46,119 bases of DNA from a virus. A model generated the notes under the pieces. It saw only the letters and a program-made list of their open reading frames with translations. It did no database searches and was not told the origin of the DNA. Where the stretch lies: positions 64,001-110,119 of the IMG/VR virus record IMGVR_UViG_3300037087_000772. One strand, written 5' to 3'. The translations under genes were made by a program, and so were the position numbers. This document shows positions 31,730 to 39,444 of the stretch, one piece after another (within the stretch, counting starts at the first letter, position 1; each line of letters begins with the position of its first letter).

Positions 31730-32673
31730 TAACAGATTTTAAAATATTCGAAAGTAAAAATATACAGAATCTTTATCATATATTGGATACTGAAAAATTA
31801 TACTATGTCTTAAAGAATAACGAAATCACATCTTATAAATTTCACTATATATCAACCACGAGAAATAAAATGATGAATGGGTATACTGGTGATAACTCAA
31901 CTTCAATTTTTAAACTTGAATTGGATGGTCCGAAATTGACAGACAATTATAAAATGAAATCATTTCAAGACAGTGGGTGGGAACTTGGTACAGATAATGA
32001 AAGAACTCATTTTTATCATCAGGAATGGGAAGAACAAATACAAACCAATAAAATTAAAAACGCAAAAAAGTACATTGTCAAAATAATATTACTGAAAAAC
32101 AGGATAGATAGATTGAAAGATAGTTCATGGTTCGAAAATCATTTTAGTGAAAGAGGTAGAAAATCAAAATGGATAAATTTACCTGATATATTGAAAGACA
32201 TCATCGACAAATATAAAATAGAACTCTGGGTTCAGGATGGTTCAGTAATCAAAAAAGACGATGAATATGTAAATAGTATCATCAATTATGATGTCAGAAA
32301 AAAATATCATGGATTTGCTTTATATTGGAGGGGATATATTACCCAGAAAGATAGATTTGGTTATTTGGAAAAAACTTTACCATTGGATAAAAGAAATCCA
32401 AAAATAGAAAAACTGGTAGTCGGATATACATATGATAATCTCTGGGTGAAATCAAAATTAGATATATCAAAGAATCTTATAAAAAACAGACCAAAAATAT
32501 TCAAAGCGGAAGCATCATTAAACATCTTCAATTTCGAATATGATGAAGATGATATTCTCAAAAAAGAGGGTGATTTTATTCTTTTAAAACAAGGTAAATT
32601 AAAAGAAATAGATCCAATTCAGAAATATGATTACGCTTGGGATAGAGAAATGGTACTCGATACAGAATTTTAA
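31726..32673 (+). CDS. Tagged ADP-ribosyltransferase-like protein, copy 2
   Basis: A 315-residue paralogue of the gene before it. The tag MITDFKIFESKN is followed by NLYHILDTEKLYYVL (H18), ISTTRN (S43, R46), LELDGPKLTDNYKMKSF and EWEEQI (E100, E102, E103). The matching positions keep the same order and spacing. It carries an extra C-terminal region of about 150 residues, which is beta-rich and unrecognised. The ATG overlaps the preceding stop (ATGA). Probably a diversified packaged effector. Confidence 0.5.
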   Translation: MITDFKIFESKNIQNLYHILDTEKLYYVLKNNEITSYKFHYISTTRNKMMNGYTGDNSTSIFKLELDGPKLTDNYKMKSFQDSGWELGTDNERTHFYHQEWEEQIQTNKIKNAKKYIVKIILLKNRIDRLKDSSWFENHFSERGRKSKWINLPDILKDIIDKYKIELWVQDGSVIKKDDEYVNSIINYDVRKKYHGFALYWRGYITQKDRFGYLEKTLPLDKRNPKIEKLVVGYTYDNLWVKSKLDISKNLIKNRPKIFKAEASLNIFNFEYDEDDILKKEGDFILLKQGKLKEIDPIQKYDYAWDREMVLDTEF

Positions 32674-32706
32674 TCCCAAAAAGTTTGTTTTTTCATATTT
32701 TTTTCG

Positions 32707-32716
32707 TAATATATAA
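32707..32716 (+). promoter_or_regulatory. TATATA-type promoter upstream of speD-like gene
   Basis: TAATATATAA, 65 nt before the main ATG but 25 nt before the first mini-ORF (32742), so the mini-ORFs lie in the transcript leader. Confidence 0.5.
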
Positions 32717-32741
32717 TACTTTATTTTAAAAAATAAATCCA

Positions 32742-32785
32742 ATGTTTTATGGACTGACAAAATAATGATTAAAAAAGAGAAATGA
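32742..32785 (+). other. Two coupled mini-ORFs in the speD-like leader
   Basis: MFYGLTK (32742-32765) and MIKKEK (32765-32785) follow one another by a TAATG overlap, and the second overlaps the main start by ATGA. This chain could control translation of the decarboxylase, as upstream ORFs do for eukaryotic AdoMet decarboxylase, or be chance. Confidence 0.4.
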
Positions 32786-33159
32786 AAAAAAACGGATTTG
32801 GACCTCATTTGATGTTAGATTTAAATGAGTGTAATGTAGATAAGTTGAACGATTACAAATTCATTTTTGAGTTGTTGAACACCATTCCTGATAGAATTGG
32901 GATGACAAAAATAACACAACCCTATGTGTTTCCATATTCTGGGTTAGTTCCTGAAGATGAAGGAATAACTGGAATAGTAATAATAGCAGAAAGTCATATA
33001 AGTATACATACATTTCCAAAAAAGAAATATGTTTTCATTGACATTTTTTCATGTAAATACTTTGATCTGGAAAATATAAAGCAAGAACTAATCAAGACAT
33101 TTGAATCTAAAAAGTTTCATGTTCATTTCACCGAAAGAGGTAAAGATTTTCCGAGATAA
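32782..33159 (+). CDS. speD: S-adenosylmethionine decarboxylase-like pyruvoyl enzyme
   Basis: A 125-residue protein of bacterial class 1B SpeD size. The self-cleavage and pyruvoyl site is AESHISIHTFP, with E70-S71 as the expected cut and S71 becoming pyruvoyl; H76 and C91 (DIFSCKYFD) match conserved catalytic positions. The canonical activity decarboxylates AdoMet for spermidine synthesis; some SpeD homologues, including phage ones, are reported to decarboxylate ornithine or arginine instead, so substrate is open. Polyamines neutralise packaged DNA. Led by a TATATA promoter and two mini-ORFs. Confidence 0.9.
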   Translation: MKKNGFGPHLMLDLNECNVDKLNDYKFIFELLNTIPDRIGMTKITQPYVFPYSGLVPEDEGITGIVIIAESHISIHTFPKKKYVFIDIFSCKYFDLENIKQELIKTFESKKFHVHFTERGKDFPR

Positions 33160-33519
33160 TTATTTCTTCAATTCATCACCCAAACCATAAAGAAGATAAA
33201 CCTGAGATGTATTATTAAAAAAAGCGTTAGGGTCCATTACATCACTATCACCTTGATTGATGACTGTACCAGAAACATCTACCGTTCTTTTTAATTCATT
33301 TAGTTTATCTTGGGATTCTTTAGTTTGTTTATCCCATTCGTTTGGTCCCTGATTACTATATTTTTCATAATCAGGATAATAATCGTCCTTATTCTGATAT
33401 CCTGATGCATCACGAACCCTGATATCAAACCCATTTACATTTTCAGATTCATTCACATTTTCATATGGTTCTCTGTGAATGTTGAATCCGTTTGGAGAAT
33501 AATTGTAATAATCTTCCAT
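33160..33519 (-). CDS. Hypothetical Tyr/Asn/Asp-rich protein
   Basis: A 119-residue protein from the ATG at 33519 (MEDYYNYSPNGFNIH), 22 nt from its TATATA box; an ATG at 33528 is also possible. Low-complexity, polar and probably disordered in the first 75 residues. Its stop abuts the speD-like stop. No family. Confidence 0.6.
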   Translation of the reverse strand: MEDYYNYSPNGFNIHREPYENVNESENVNGFDIRVRDASGYQNKDDYYPDYEKYSNQGPNEWDKQTKESQDKLNELKRTVDVSGTVINQGDSDVMDPNAFFNNTSQVYLLYGLGDELKK

Positions 33520-33541
33520 AGTATTCACAGTTATTTTCTTT

Positions 33542-33580
33542 CTATATATTATTTCGGAATGATCCTATTTTATATATACA
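33542..33580. promoter_or_regulatory. Divergent TATATA promoters
   Basis: Minus box TAATATATAG (33542-33551) serves the gene at 33519; plus box TTTTATATATACA (33568-33580) lies 19 nt before the ATG at 33600. Confidence 0.55.
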
Positions 33581-33599
33581 AAAAAACATAGATTATTTT

Positions 33600-34280
33600 A
33601 TGAAAAGAATAGATCCAACAAATACAACATTGATTAATGATTATAATAAAGAAGAAAAACTTACCGAATTAGAATTTTTAAGAAATGATGTTAAAGACTT
33701 ATTAGATGAAATGGATGATTTTCCTACTCCACCACCTGATTTATTACCGGGACTAAATTTAGAACGACAAACACACGATTACGAAAGAGATTTGGAATTA
33801 ATAAAAGAAGAAACCAAAGAAACTCTTGATTGTATATCGAGTTTATATCTTGATGACGAAACAATGCAAAAGAAAAACATATCAAATATTATCCGAAATG
33901 ATGCGGAAACAATTTGTACCATAAAATTTTCAATCGAATGTGCCAAACGTGGTTTAGTTTCTTGTATGAAACAATTAGATGCCGGAACAACTAACGCTGA
34001 AATGTATATGGCTGTTAGTGCTTTTCAAAAGGAAATTCGAGATAGTAGTAAAATGAATTATGAACTCGTAACAAAAATGAAAACATTTTATAAAGAATTA
34101 AGAACCGAATTAAAACAAGATAATTTGAATATATCTGGGGATTCACTTTCTGATCATCCACAACCTAAGATTGGTTCAAAAGAAAACGAGGGTTTATTTG
34201 TGTTCGATCCAAAATTAATAGATGATATTTTGGAAGAACGCAAAAAAAATCCCACCCTTTTAGATGGTGGGACTTTTTAA
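33600..34280 (+). CDS. Helical hypothetical protein
   Basis: A 226-residue protein. A central all-helical block (about 60-165) with regular charged heptads follows a proline-rich loop (FPTPPPDLLPG). Size and helix content would be compatible with a small terminase or a scaffold-type protein, but no specific motif supports either. The last codons lie inside the intrinsic terminator at 34250-34278. Confidence 0.65.
   Translation: MKRIDPTNTTLINDYNKEEKLTELEFLRNDVKDLLDEMDDFPTPPPDLLPGLNLERQTHDYERDLELIKEETKETLDCISSLYLDDETMQKKNISNIIRNDAETICTIKFSIECAKRGLVSCMKQLDAGTTNAEMYMAVSAFQKEIRDSSKMNYELVTKMKTFYKELRTELKQDNLNISGDSLSDHPQPKIGSKENEGLFVFDPKLIDDILEERKKNPTLLDGGTF
34243..34278 (+). terminator. Terminator overlapping the end of a gene
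   Basis: TCCCACC / GGTGGGA stem with an upstream A-run and downstream CTTTTT. The stem encodes the final residues of the 33600 gene, and the T-run leads into its stop codon. Confidence 0.85.
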
Positions 34281-34286
34281 AGAATT

Positions 34287-35105
34287 TTAATCATTATCAA
34301 GATTAGAATTACCATGACTATCAACACTTGGTTGTACTCTTTCATCATCTTTTATACCATATCTATTTGGTCTCCCTTCTGATTTTATTGATGAATATTT
34401 ATCAGGATATAAATATTTAACAAAATCTTCATCTTTAAGGGTATCTACTGGTATTTTAGGATATTCATATCCATATGTATCATTTGCGAAATATTTCTTC
34501 TCCTTATGATTAATATCAATAACACACAAACCTAAGTCGTTATACTTATAATTAAATAGCATTAATTTTTCTTTTTTGCCTCTTATATAGAAAGTTATGG
34601 TTATACCATTTACTCCCTCATTCCTGACGAGCGGAGATACTTCCGATGAACCGACAATATTTTTTAATCTTTGTCCTAATTCCTGAGCATATGTAATAAT
34701 TTCACTATCTTTCATTTCTACAAATTTCTCAAATGTTTTTGATTCATATCCTCTATCCACTACATTGATTAATGTATCTGGACTTCCAGCCTTACCAGAT
34801 GGATCAAATATTTCTGGTTCTACATCATATTCAGAACCAAGATATAAAGTCATAAAAATTCTGAATCCCGTTATATGTTCGATTAATTCATCAACAACTT
34901 CTTCTGGGGTATCTGTTACATTACTCATAAGATATTCTTTCAATTCTTCATTGGTAGAATCCTCGTCATTATTAACAATCTCCATCAACATATCCCAATC
35001 AGCTAAATTAGAATATTTCTTTTTAAATTCAGTAACCCATTGTAAAAATTCCTCTTTTTTTGGAATATCACTTCTTTCATTGATGAAATCTTTAAATCTT
35101 TTCAT
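34287..35105 (-). CDS. Tagged protein, putative capsid cargo
   Basis: A 272-residue protein starting MKRFKDFINERSD, among the clearest tag copies (INE site). The payload has a helical acidic part (about 20-85), a segment with GSEYDVEPEIFDPSGKAGSP, and a beta-rich C-terminal domain (ITITFYIRGKKEKLMLFNYK). No known family. Last of four consecutive tagged genes on the minus strand (36223 to 34287) with gaps of 26, 3 and 9 nt. Confidence 0.75.
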   Translation of the reverse strand: MKRFKDFINERSDIPKKEEFLQWVTEFKKKYSNLADWDMLMEIVNNDEDSTNEELKEYLMSNVTDTPEEVVDELIEHITGFRIFMTLYLGSEYDVEPEIFDPSGKAGSPDTLINVVDRGYESKTFEKFVEMKDSEIITYAQELGQRLKNIVGSSEVSPLVRNEGVNGITITFYIRGKKEKLMLFNYKYNDLGLCVIDINHKEKKYFANDTYGYEYPKIPVDTLKDEDFVKYLYPDKYSSIKSEGRPNRYGIKDDERVQPSVDSHGNSNLDND

Positions 35106-35114
35106 TCTTATTAA

Positions 35115-35435
35115 TTATTTTTTTGGTCCATTCAATACAAAATCAGAAAACTTGGTAAAAACTTTTGGCTTATTATTTTTATTACCTTTTTTACTTTTCT
35201 TACTTTTTTTTCTATCTAATTTATCAAAACGATCACCCATATCATAAGCTGCTCTATCCCCACTTCCGACAGTACCAGATCCACCTTGCCAAACTGAACC
35301 CGGAAGTGAACCGACTTGAGCTGTTGTTATATTACCCATTCCATTGATATTGGCTGTAGCAAAAGCTGTACCACCTCCACCGTCTCCATCTTCATTTAAC
35401 TTTATGTATTCACTATATTTTATAATTTTTTCCAT
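35115..35435 (-). CDS. Small protein with tag-like ends and NGMGN motif
   Basis: A 106-residue protein. N-terminus MEKIIKYSEYIKLNEDGDG is a tag variant. A Gly/Ala/Thr-rich middle contains GTAFATANINGMGNITTAQ, then GSVWQGGSGTVGSGD. A lysine-rich run (KKSKKSKKGNK) precedes a second tag-like C-terminus FTKFSDFVLNG. The GTA ... NGMGNI motif recurs in the protein at 37699. It may be a processed head peptide. Function unknown. Confidence 0.65.
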   Translation of the reverse strand: MEKIIKYSEYIKLNEDGDGGGGTAFATANINGMGNITTAQVGSLPGSVWQGGSGTVGSGDRAAYDMGDRFDKLDRKKSKKSKKGNKNNKPKVFTKFSDFVLNGPKK

Positions 35436-35438
35436 GTT

Positions 35439-35666
35439 TTACTTTTTAATTTCTTCAACACTGAAATCGTGTAAATAATTTGTTCTTTTAAATTCACTTG
35501 CCTCTCCTCTTGTTTTAAATTGTTTTGCATCTTTCTTAGACTTTGAAGTAATAATATGATCTTTCATCATAATTTCTTGAAAATATGTATTATCTTTATC
35601 TTGCAAAACAAAAACTAATTTATCTTTCTTTTCTGTGAATTCTTCGAATAATTTGATGTATTTCAT
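35439..35666 (-). CDS. Small tagged protein
   Basis: A 75-residue protein from the ATG at 35666 (MKYIKLFEEFTEKKD), preferred because it restores the tag and avoids overlap with the upstream gene. The rest is a compact beta-alpha unit (KLVFVLQDKDNTYFQEIMMK) ending in a short helix. Unrecognised. Confidence 0.65.
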   Translation of the reverse strand: MKYIKLFEEFTEKKDKLVFVLQDKDNTYFQEIMMKDHIITSKSKKDAKQFKTRGEASEFKRTNYLHDFSVEEIKK

Positions 35667-35692
35667 AATATTTTGTTTATTTTTAGATGTCA

Positions 35693-36223
35693 TTATCTCC
35701 ATGTTGTTTGATTTTCCCAATATTTTTTATTTAATTTGGTTATTGATTTTTTTTCTTCACCAGATTTACCAAAATTTATTACTTTCACTTTATCACCTTC
35801 TCTTGCTAAAACACGATATTTATGTTTACCTTTTCCCTCATATTTCTTCGGATGATTAAACCCCGGAAAAGTTTCATTCCTATATTTTAAACCATGAGCC
35901 AAACGCTCAACATCTACACTCTCTCCCTCTGTTAATAGAGATTCTTCCATTTCTTCACCACCTTCCATATATTCATGTCCATCTAATTCGAAACCATGTT
36001 TTTTTGCGTATATATCCGCGTGATAATAAACATGATCAATCCCACTACCGTTTCCTATTAATTCTTCTACGCTGTCATATTCTGGTAGTTGACCATTTTC
36101 TTTACACCATAAATCATAATGATATAACCAATGTTCCAAGATGTTATCAGGTATTAGACCATAATCTACCTCGTAGTAATCACTCTCATTAATAAATTCT
36201 TCATATTTCTTAATTCTTTTCAT
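35693..36223 (-). CDS. Tagged protein with DUF5754-like C-terminus
   Basis: A 176-residue protein starting MKRIKKYEEFINESDYYE, with tag and INE site. The middle is acidic (EEMEESLLTEGESVD), and contains further E-containing sites that a prohead protease could cut. The C-terminal 60 residues (GFNHPKKYEGKGKHKYRVL, then VKVINFGKSGEE and KYWENQTTW) resemble the small DUF5754-type domain of phages and giant viruses (IrFG and YW elements). First gene of the four-gene tagged run. Confidence 0.7.
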   Translation of the reverse strand: MKRIKKYEEFINESDYYEVDYGLIPDNILEHWLYHYDLWCKENGQLPEYDSVEELIGNGSGIDHVYYHADIYAKKHGFELDGHEYMEGGEEMEESLLTEGESVDVERLAHGLKYRNETFPGFNHPKKYEGKGKHKYRVLAREGDKVKVINFGKSGEEKKSITKLNKKYWENQTTWR

Positions 36224-36244
36224 GGTATGTGAAATAATTTTCTG

Positions 36245-36283
36245 TTATATATTAATTTCTAACAGTGATTTTTTATATATACC
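36245..36283. promoter_or_regulatory. Divergent TATATA promoters
   Basis: Minus box TTAATATATAA (36245-36255), 21 nt before the ATG at 36223; plus box TTTTTTATATATACC (36269-36283), 19 nt before the ATG at 36303. Both flanking genes are tagged. Confidence 0.6.
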
Positions 36284-36302
36284 TAAAAATAACTGACACT
36301 AA

Positions 36303-36878
36303 ATGAAAAAAGGATATGTTAAACTTTTCGAGGAATTTATTGATGCCGACTATGATATGCAGAGAATTATAAAAGAATTGGAAAAAAGAGCCAATCATTG
36401 GTTCGAAAAAGGTGAACTATCAAAAGATGCCCAATTGGTTGATATTAAACAAACAGAAACGGCAATCTCCACAAGAAAAAGTTTAGTGGTCGAATTCAAT
36501 GATAATGAATTTTATTATCAAGTGATTATAAGGGTAAATATAGAACACATGGATAAATGTGAATTAATAATTAAAAAATACAATCCAAATGCAAAAGATG
36601 GTGATACTTTAAAATTAGAAGATCAATTAACATTAACTGGTGAAGATAGTATTGATGTGAATGATATAAAAGGAAAATTCATACTTGATAAGATATCGGA
36701 ATTAAATGGAAAAAGTAAAAATCCAGATGAAAATGATATAGATATTCCAAAAGAACCAGAACCACCAGAACAACCAGCTCCAGAAACACCACCTGAAGGT
36801 GAAACACCACCTCAATCACAAGCACCACCACAAACTCAGGGGGGTCCACCTGCACAAGAGGCCCCACCATCATTATAA
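36303..36878 (+). CDS. Tagged protein with Pro/Gln-rich tail
   Basis: A 191-residue protein starting MKKGYVKLFEEFIDAD (tag variant). An alpha/beta domain (about 20-135) is followed by a Pro/Glu/Gln-rich low-complexity tail (EPPEQPAPETPPEGETPPQ). The combination of tag and disordered tail matches the gene at 6537. No known domain. Confidence 0.65.
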   Translation: MKKGYVKLFEEFIDADYDMQRIIKELEKRANHWFEKGELSKDAQLVDIKQTETAISTRKSLVVEFNDNEFYYQVIIRVNIEHMDKCELIIKKYNPNAKDGDTLKLEDQLTLTGEDSIDVNDIKGKFILDKISELNGKSKNPDENDIDIPKEPEPPEQPAPETPPEGETPPQSQAPPQTQGGPPAQEAPPSL

Positions 36879-36893
36879 AAATAAAAACTTAAC

Positions 36894-37382
36894 ATGAATA
36901 TAGTTTGTTCATCCTTAGTTGCAAGAAACTTTGAAAAAGTAAAAGAATTTAAAAGAGATTTAGGATTTACTCTAAGTCAAGATGTAAAAAATGGAAATGG
37001 TCCTATGAGAACAATATTCAAAATAAGAGATCCCTTTGTTAGACATTATTTTGAAATTTATGGGTTTTATCCTAATAAAAATGGGACTATTGGTAAAATA
37101 GGAATTTATATAGATCCGAAGGTCTTGAATGATAAATTAAAATTGTTCGATGATGATAAAGAATTTGTTTTCGAATTTGATTCGAATATTGAGAATGTAA
37201 GGGCCTATCTTTCAAAAGTTATCGGAGATATTGAATCTGGTACAGTAAAAGCTAAAGATATTGAAGTTAATACCGATGGTAGTATTGAATTCTATGTTGA
37301 TCCTAATTTACCACCAGAACAATATATGGAAGAATTCCTGAAACAGAAAAAGAGAATGGAAGAATTAAATTTATTAAAGTAA
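36894..37382 (+). CDS. Hypothetical protein
   Basis: A 162-residue mixed alpha/beta protein with no recognised motif. Its stop overlaps the start of the frameshifted nucleotidyltransferase gene (TAATG), so translation is probably coupled. Confidence 0.65.
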   Translation: MNIVCSSLVARNFEKVKEFKRDLGFTLSQDVKNGNGPMRTIFKIRDPFVRHYFEIYGFYPNKNGTIGKIGIYIDPKVLNDKLKLFDDDKEFVFEFDSNIENVRAYLSKVIGDIESGTVKAKDIEVNTDGSIEFYVDPNLPPEQYMEEFLKQKKRMEELNLLK

Positions 37383-37682
37383 TGGAAACCAAAAAATTAC
37401 ATACCAAAAAAGATGCTGATTCTGTATTGGAACTTATACAAGAAAACATCTCAAAAGAATCAACATTAATTGGTGGTTTTGGTAAAGGTAAAAAAAACAT
37501 CTCACCATGATATTGATATACTTATCCCAAATAAAAAATTCAATTCGACATTAAAAAACAAATTAAAAAAATTATTGAACACTAAATCGGTTGAAAATAC
37601 AGATTGGGGTGGATGGTATTTTAACGACACAGATTTTGGTGATATTGATATATTTCACACAACAAAAGATTTTGAATATTAA
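37382..37682 (+). pseudogene. Small nucleotidyltransferase, frameshifted at A8
   Basis: The first frame starts at 37382 (METKKLHTKKDADSV) and stops at 37510. The rest is one base out of frame to 37682. Removing one A from the A8 tract at 37490-37497 gives LIGGFGKGKKTSHHDIDILI, a nucleotidyltransferase motif (GG ... D-I-D), followed by DFGDIDIF as third acid, about 99 residues in total. Either inactivated, a sequencing error, or expressed by slippage. It shares the same A8 type of break as the GIY-YIG gene at 22877. Confidence 0.75.
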
Positions 37683-37698
37683 AAAATAATTAAAATGT

Positions 37699-37899
37699 AT
37701 GGATAATATAAATTATAAAGATAATGTAGAAGAAGTAATAAAAGAAATGGAAGATAATGCAAAAAACATCGAAAGTTTCAAAGTAATTACAGAAATTATT
37801 TCAGTCCAAACACCAAAAGTAGAAAATTCTGAGAATGGAACTGCTTATGTTGATAATAATTTAAATGGTATGGGTAACATCGTGAGTCCTCAACCTTAA
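37699..37899 (+). CDS. Small protein with NGMGN motif
   Basis: A 66-residue acidic protein. Its C-terminus GTAYVDNNLNGMGNIVSPQ matches GTAFATANINGMGNITTAQ in the tagged protein at 35115-35435. The N-terminal part is helical. No known family. Probably part of the same structural set. Confidence 0.6.
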   Translation: MDNINYKDNVEEVIKEMEDNAKNIESFKVITEIISVQTPKVENSENGTAYVDNNLNGMGNIVSPQP

Positions 37900-37927
37900 T
37901 TAAGAATATTTTTTGGTTTTTAGAATC

Positions 37928-37939
37928 AATATATATAAG
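37928..37939 (+). promoter_or_regulatory. TATATA-type (putative late) promoter
   Basis: AATATATATAAG, 14 nt before the endolysin ATG at 37954. Its presence before a lysis gene supports late timing for this promoter class. Confidence 0.6.
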
Positions 37940-37953
37940 AAAAAACACATCTT

Positions 37954-38667
37954 ATGTCAGTAGAGCAATTAGACCTTTCAACATTAGTACAAGCTAATTT
38001 TCCAGAAAGCGAATATTACAAAATAGAAACTCCTAAAAATCAGATACTTATACATCATACAGTATCAGGGCCAAACGCCAATGGTGTTATAAATTGGTGG
38101 ATTCAAGATCCCGGTAGAGTAGCTACCCATTTTATAGTAGATGGAAATGGTACTATCTATCAATTATATAGTAGTAAATATTGGGCACATCACTTAGGAA
38201 TTAAAAGCACTTTTTTACAGCAACAGGGATTCTCTGATTATGGAACAAGAAATGTTTTATTAAATCAAAGTTCCGTGGCCATAGAAACTTGTCGTTGGGG
38301 TGGATTAATAAAAGACGCTAATGGTTTTCATCCTTCATTATGGGATGCAAACTCAGGTAAAGAAATCGGAAATCCGAAAATAGTGATACCACCAGAAAAT
38401 GTAGTTACATTCAATTCACCATTTAGAAGTTATCAATATTTTGAAAAATACACAGACCAACAGATAACATCTCTTATGAAATTGGTTAATTATCTTTGTG
38501 ATAAATTTGACATTCCAAAAGATTACAACCCCGGAATGTGGGATATATCAAAAGATGCATTAGGTGGTAAGCCGGGAATTTGGACTCATGTTAGTTATCG
38601 TCCAGATAAAAGCGATATGTGTCCACAACCTGAATTGATAAGTGCATTACAATCACTATCCATGTAA
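37954..38667 (+). CDS. N-acetylmuramoyl-L-alanine amidase (endolysin)
   Basis: A 237-residue amidase_2/PGRP-fold protein. Zinc-ligand candidates are H34 in ILIHHTVSG, H212 in GIWTHVSYRPDKSDMCP and C223. ATHFIVDGNGTIYQL, the HHLG segment and SVAIETCRWG fill the usual order. It cleaves the bond between MurNAc and L-alanine in peptidoglycan. No signal peptide, transmembrane segment or wall-binding domain, so it is a cytoplasmic endolysin needing a holin; none is obvious next to it. Preceded by a TATATA promoter. Confidence 0.93.
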   Translation: MSVEQLDLSTLVQANFPESEYYKIETPKNQILIHHTVSGPNANGVINWWIQDPGRVATHFIVDGNGTIYQLYSSKYWAHHLGIKSTFLQQQGFSDYGTRNVLLNQSSVAIETCRWGGLIKDANGFHPSLWDANSGKEIGNPKIVIPPENVVTFNSPFRSYQYFEKYTDQQITSLMKLVNYLCDKFDIPKDYNPGMWDISKDALGGKPGIWTHVSYRPDKSDMCPQPELISALQSLSM

Positions 38668-38723
38668 ATTTTAAAACTATAATCATTTGGATAAATATAA
38701 TTTCCAAAAATAATTATTTTCTT

Positions 38724-39029
38724 ATGAAGAAAGATAATTTTTGGCCTTATAATTTTGATATTCTACAAAAGACAAAACCAGTAGAACACTTGGTCGAATG
38801 TGGAAATCTGGAAAAATCTGGTAATGGATTCGAAAAAAATTCTTTTGTGACCCTATCTGAACAAATTAAAATGTTGAATAAAAATGCAGAAGAAATATTA
38901 TCAACATTAAATAAAAATGTACAAGAAATGACATCAACAAACGAAATAGAGTGGAGGAAAAAGGATATAAATGATAAAAAAGATTATGAATATTTAAAAA
39001 ATTACTCCAATATATTAGACATACTATGA
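38724..39029 (+). CDS. Hypothetical protein
   Basis: A 101-residue protein with a coiled-coil middle (LSEQIKMLNKNAEEILSTL). Its stop overlaps the start of the GNAT gene (ATGA). No recognised family. Confidence 0.6.
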   Translation: MKKDNFWPYNFDILQKTKPVEHLVECGNLEKSGNGFEKNSFVTLSEQIKMLNKNAEEILSTLNKNVQEMTSTNEIEWRKKDINDKKDYEYLKNYSNILDIL

Positions 39030-39433
39030 GATGTAGAAGATTGAAACAAAATAATTTTGAAGATTGTAAAATAATCTTTGATGAAATATTTGATACTAAT
39101 GACTTCGAAGCGGAATGGACTTTGATGATGAAATATGGAAGAATATATGGATTGTATGATAAGAATATATTAATTGGTTTTTGCAGTTGGGTTCATTTTT
39201 CTGAAGATGACTATATAACTTTATGTAATTTAACTATTAAAAAAGATCTCTGGAGAAAAGGTTTCGGAACAAAAATAATTAAATATGTCATGAGTAAGAA
39301 AAAAGGAAAATCATTGCTCGTACAAACAAATGCCAAAGAATTTTTTGAAAAACTCAACTTTAAAATAACTACCGATTTCGAAGATGATGAAACTCAGCCA
39401 TACAGATATATTATGAAATATTTGGAAAAGTAA
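39026..39433 (+). CDS. GNAT-family N-acetyltransferase
   Basis: A 135-residue protein with the GNAT acetyl-CoA site: strand ITLCNLTIKKDLWRKGFGTK, with R77-K-G-F-G-T82 as the pyrophosphate loop, and a C-terminal strand/helix (LLVQTNAKEFFEKLNF). It transfers acetyl groups from acetyl-CoA to an amine; substrate unknown. Coupled to the gene before it by a start/stop overlap. Confidence 0.85.
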   Translation: MRCRRLKQNNFEDCKIIFDEIFDTNDFEAEWTLMMKYGRIYGLYDKNILIGFCSWVHFSEDDYITLCNLTIKKDLWRKGFGTKIIKYVMSKKKGKSLLVQTNAKEFFEKLNFKITTDFEDDETQPYRYIMKYLEK

Positions 39434-39444
39434 AATATTTTTCG

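Noticed and set aside
33600-34280. Small terminase subunit
   Set aside because: Size and helix content fit, but no sequence feature supports it and no large terminase gene is in the window.
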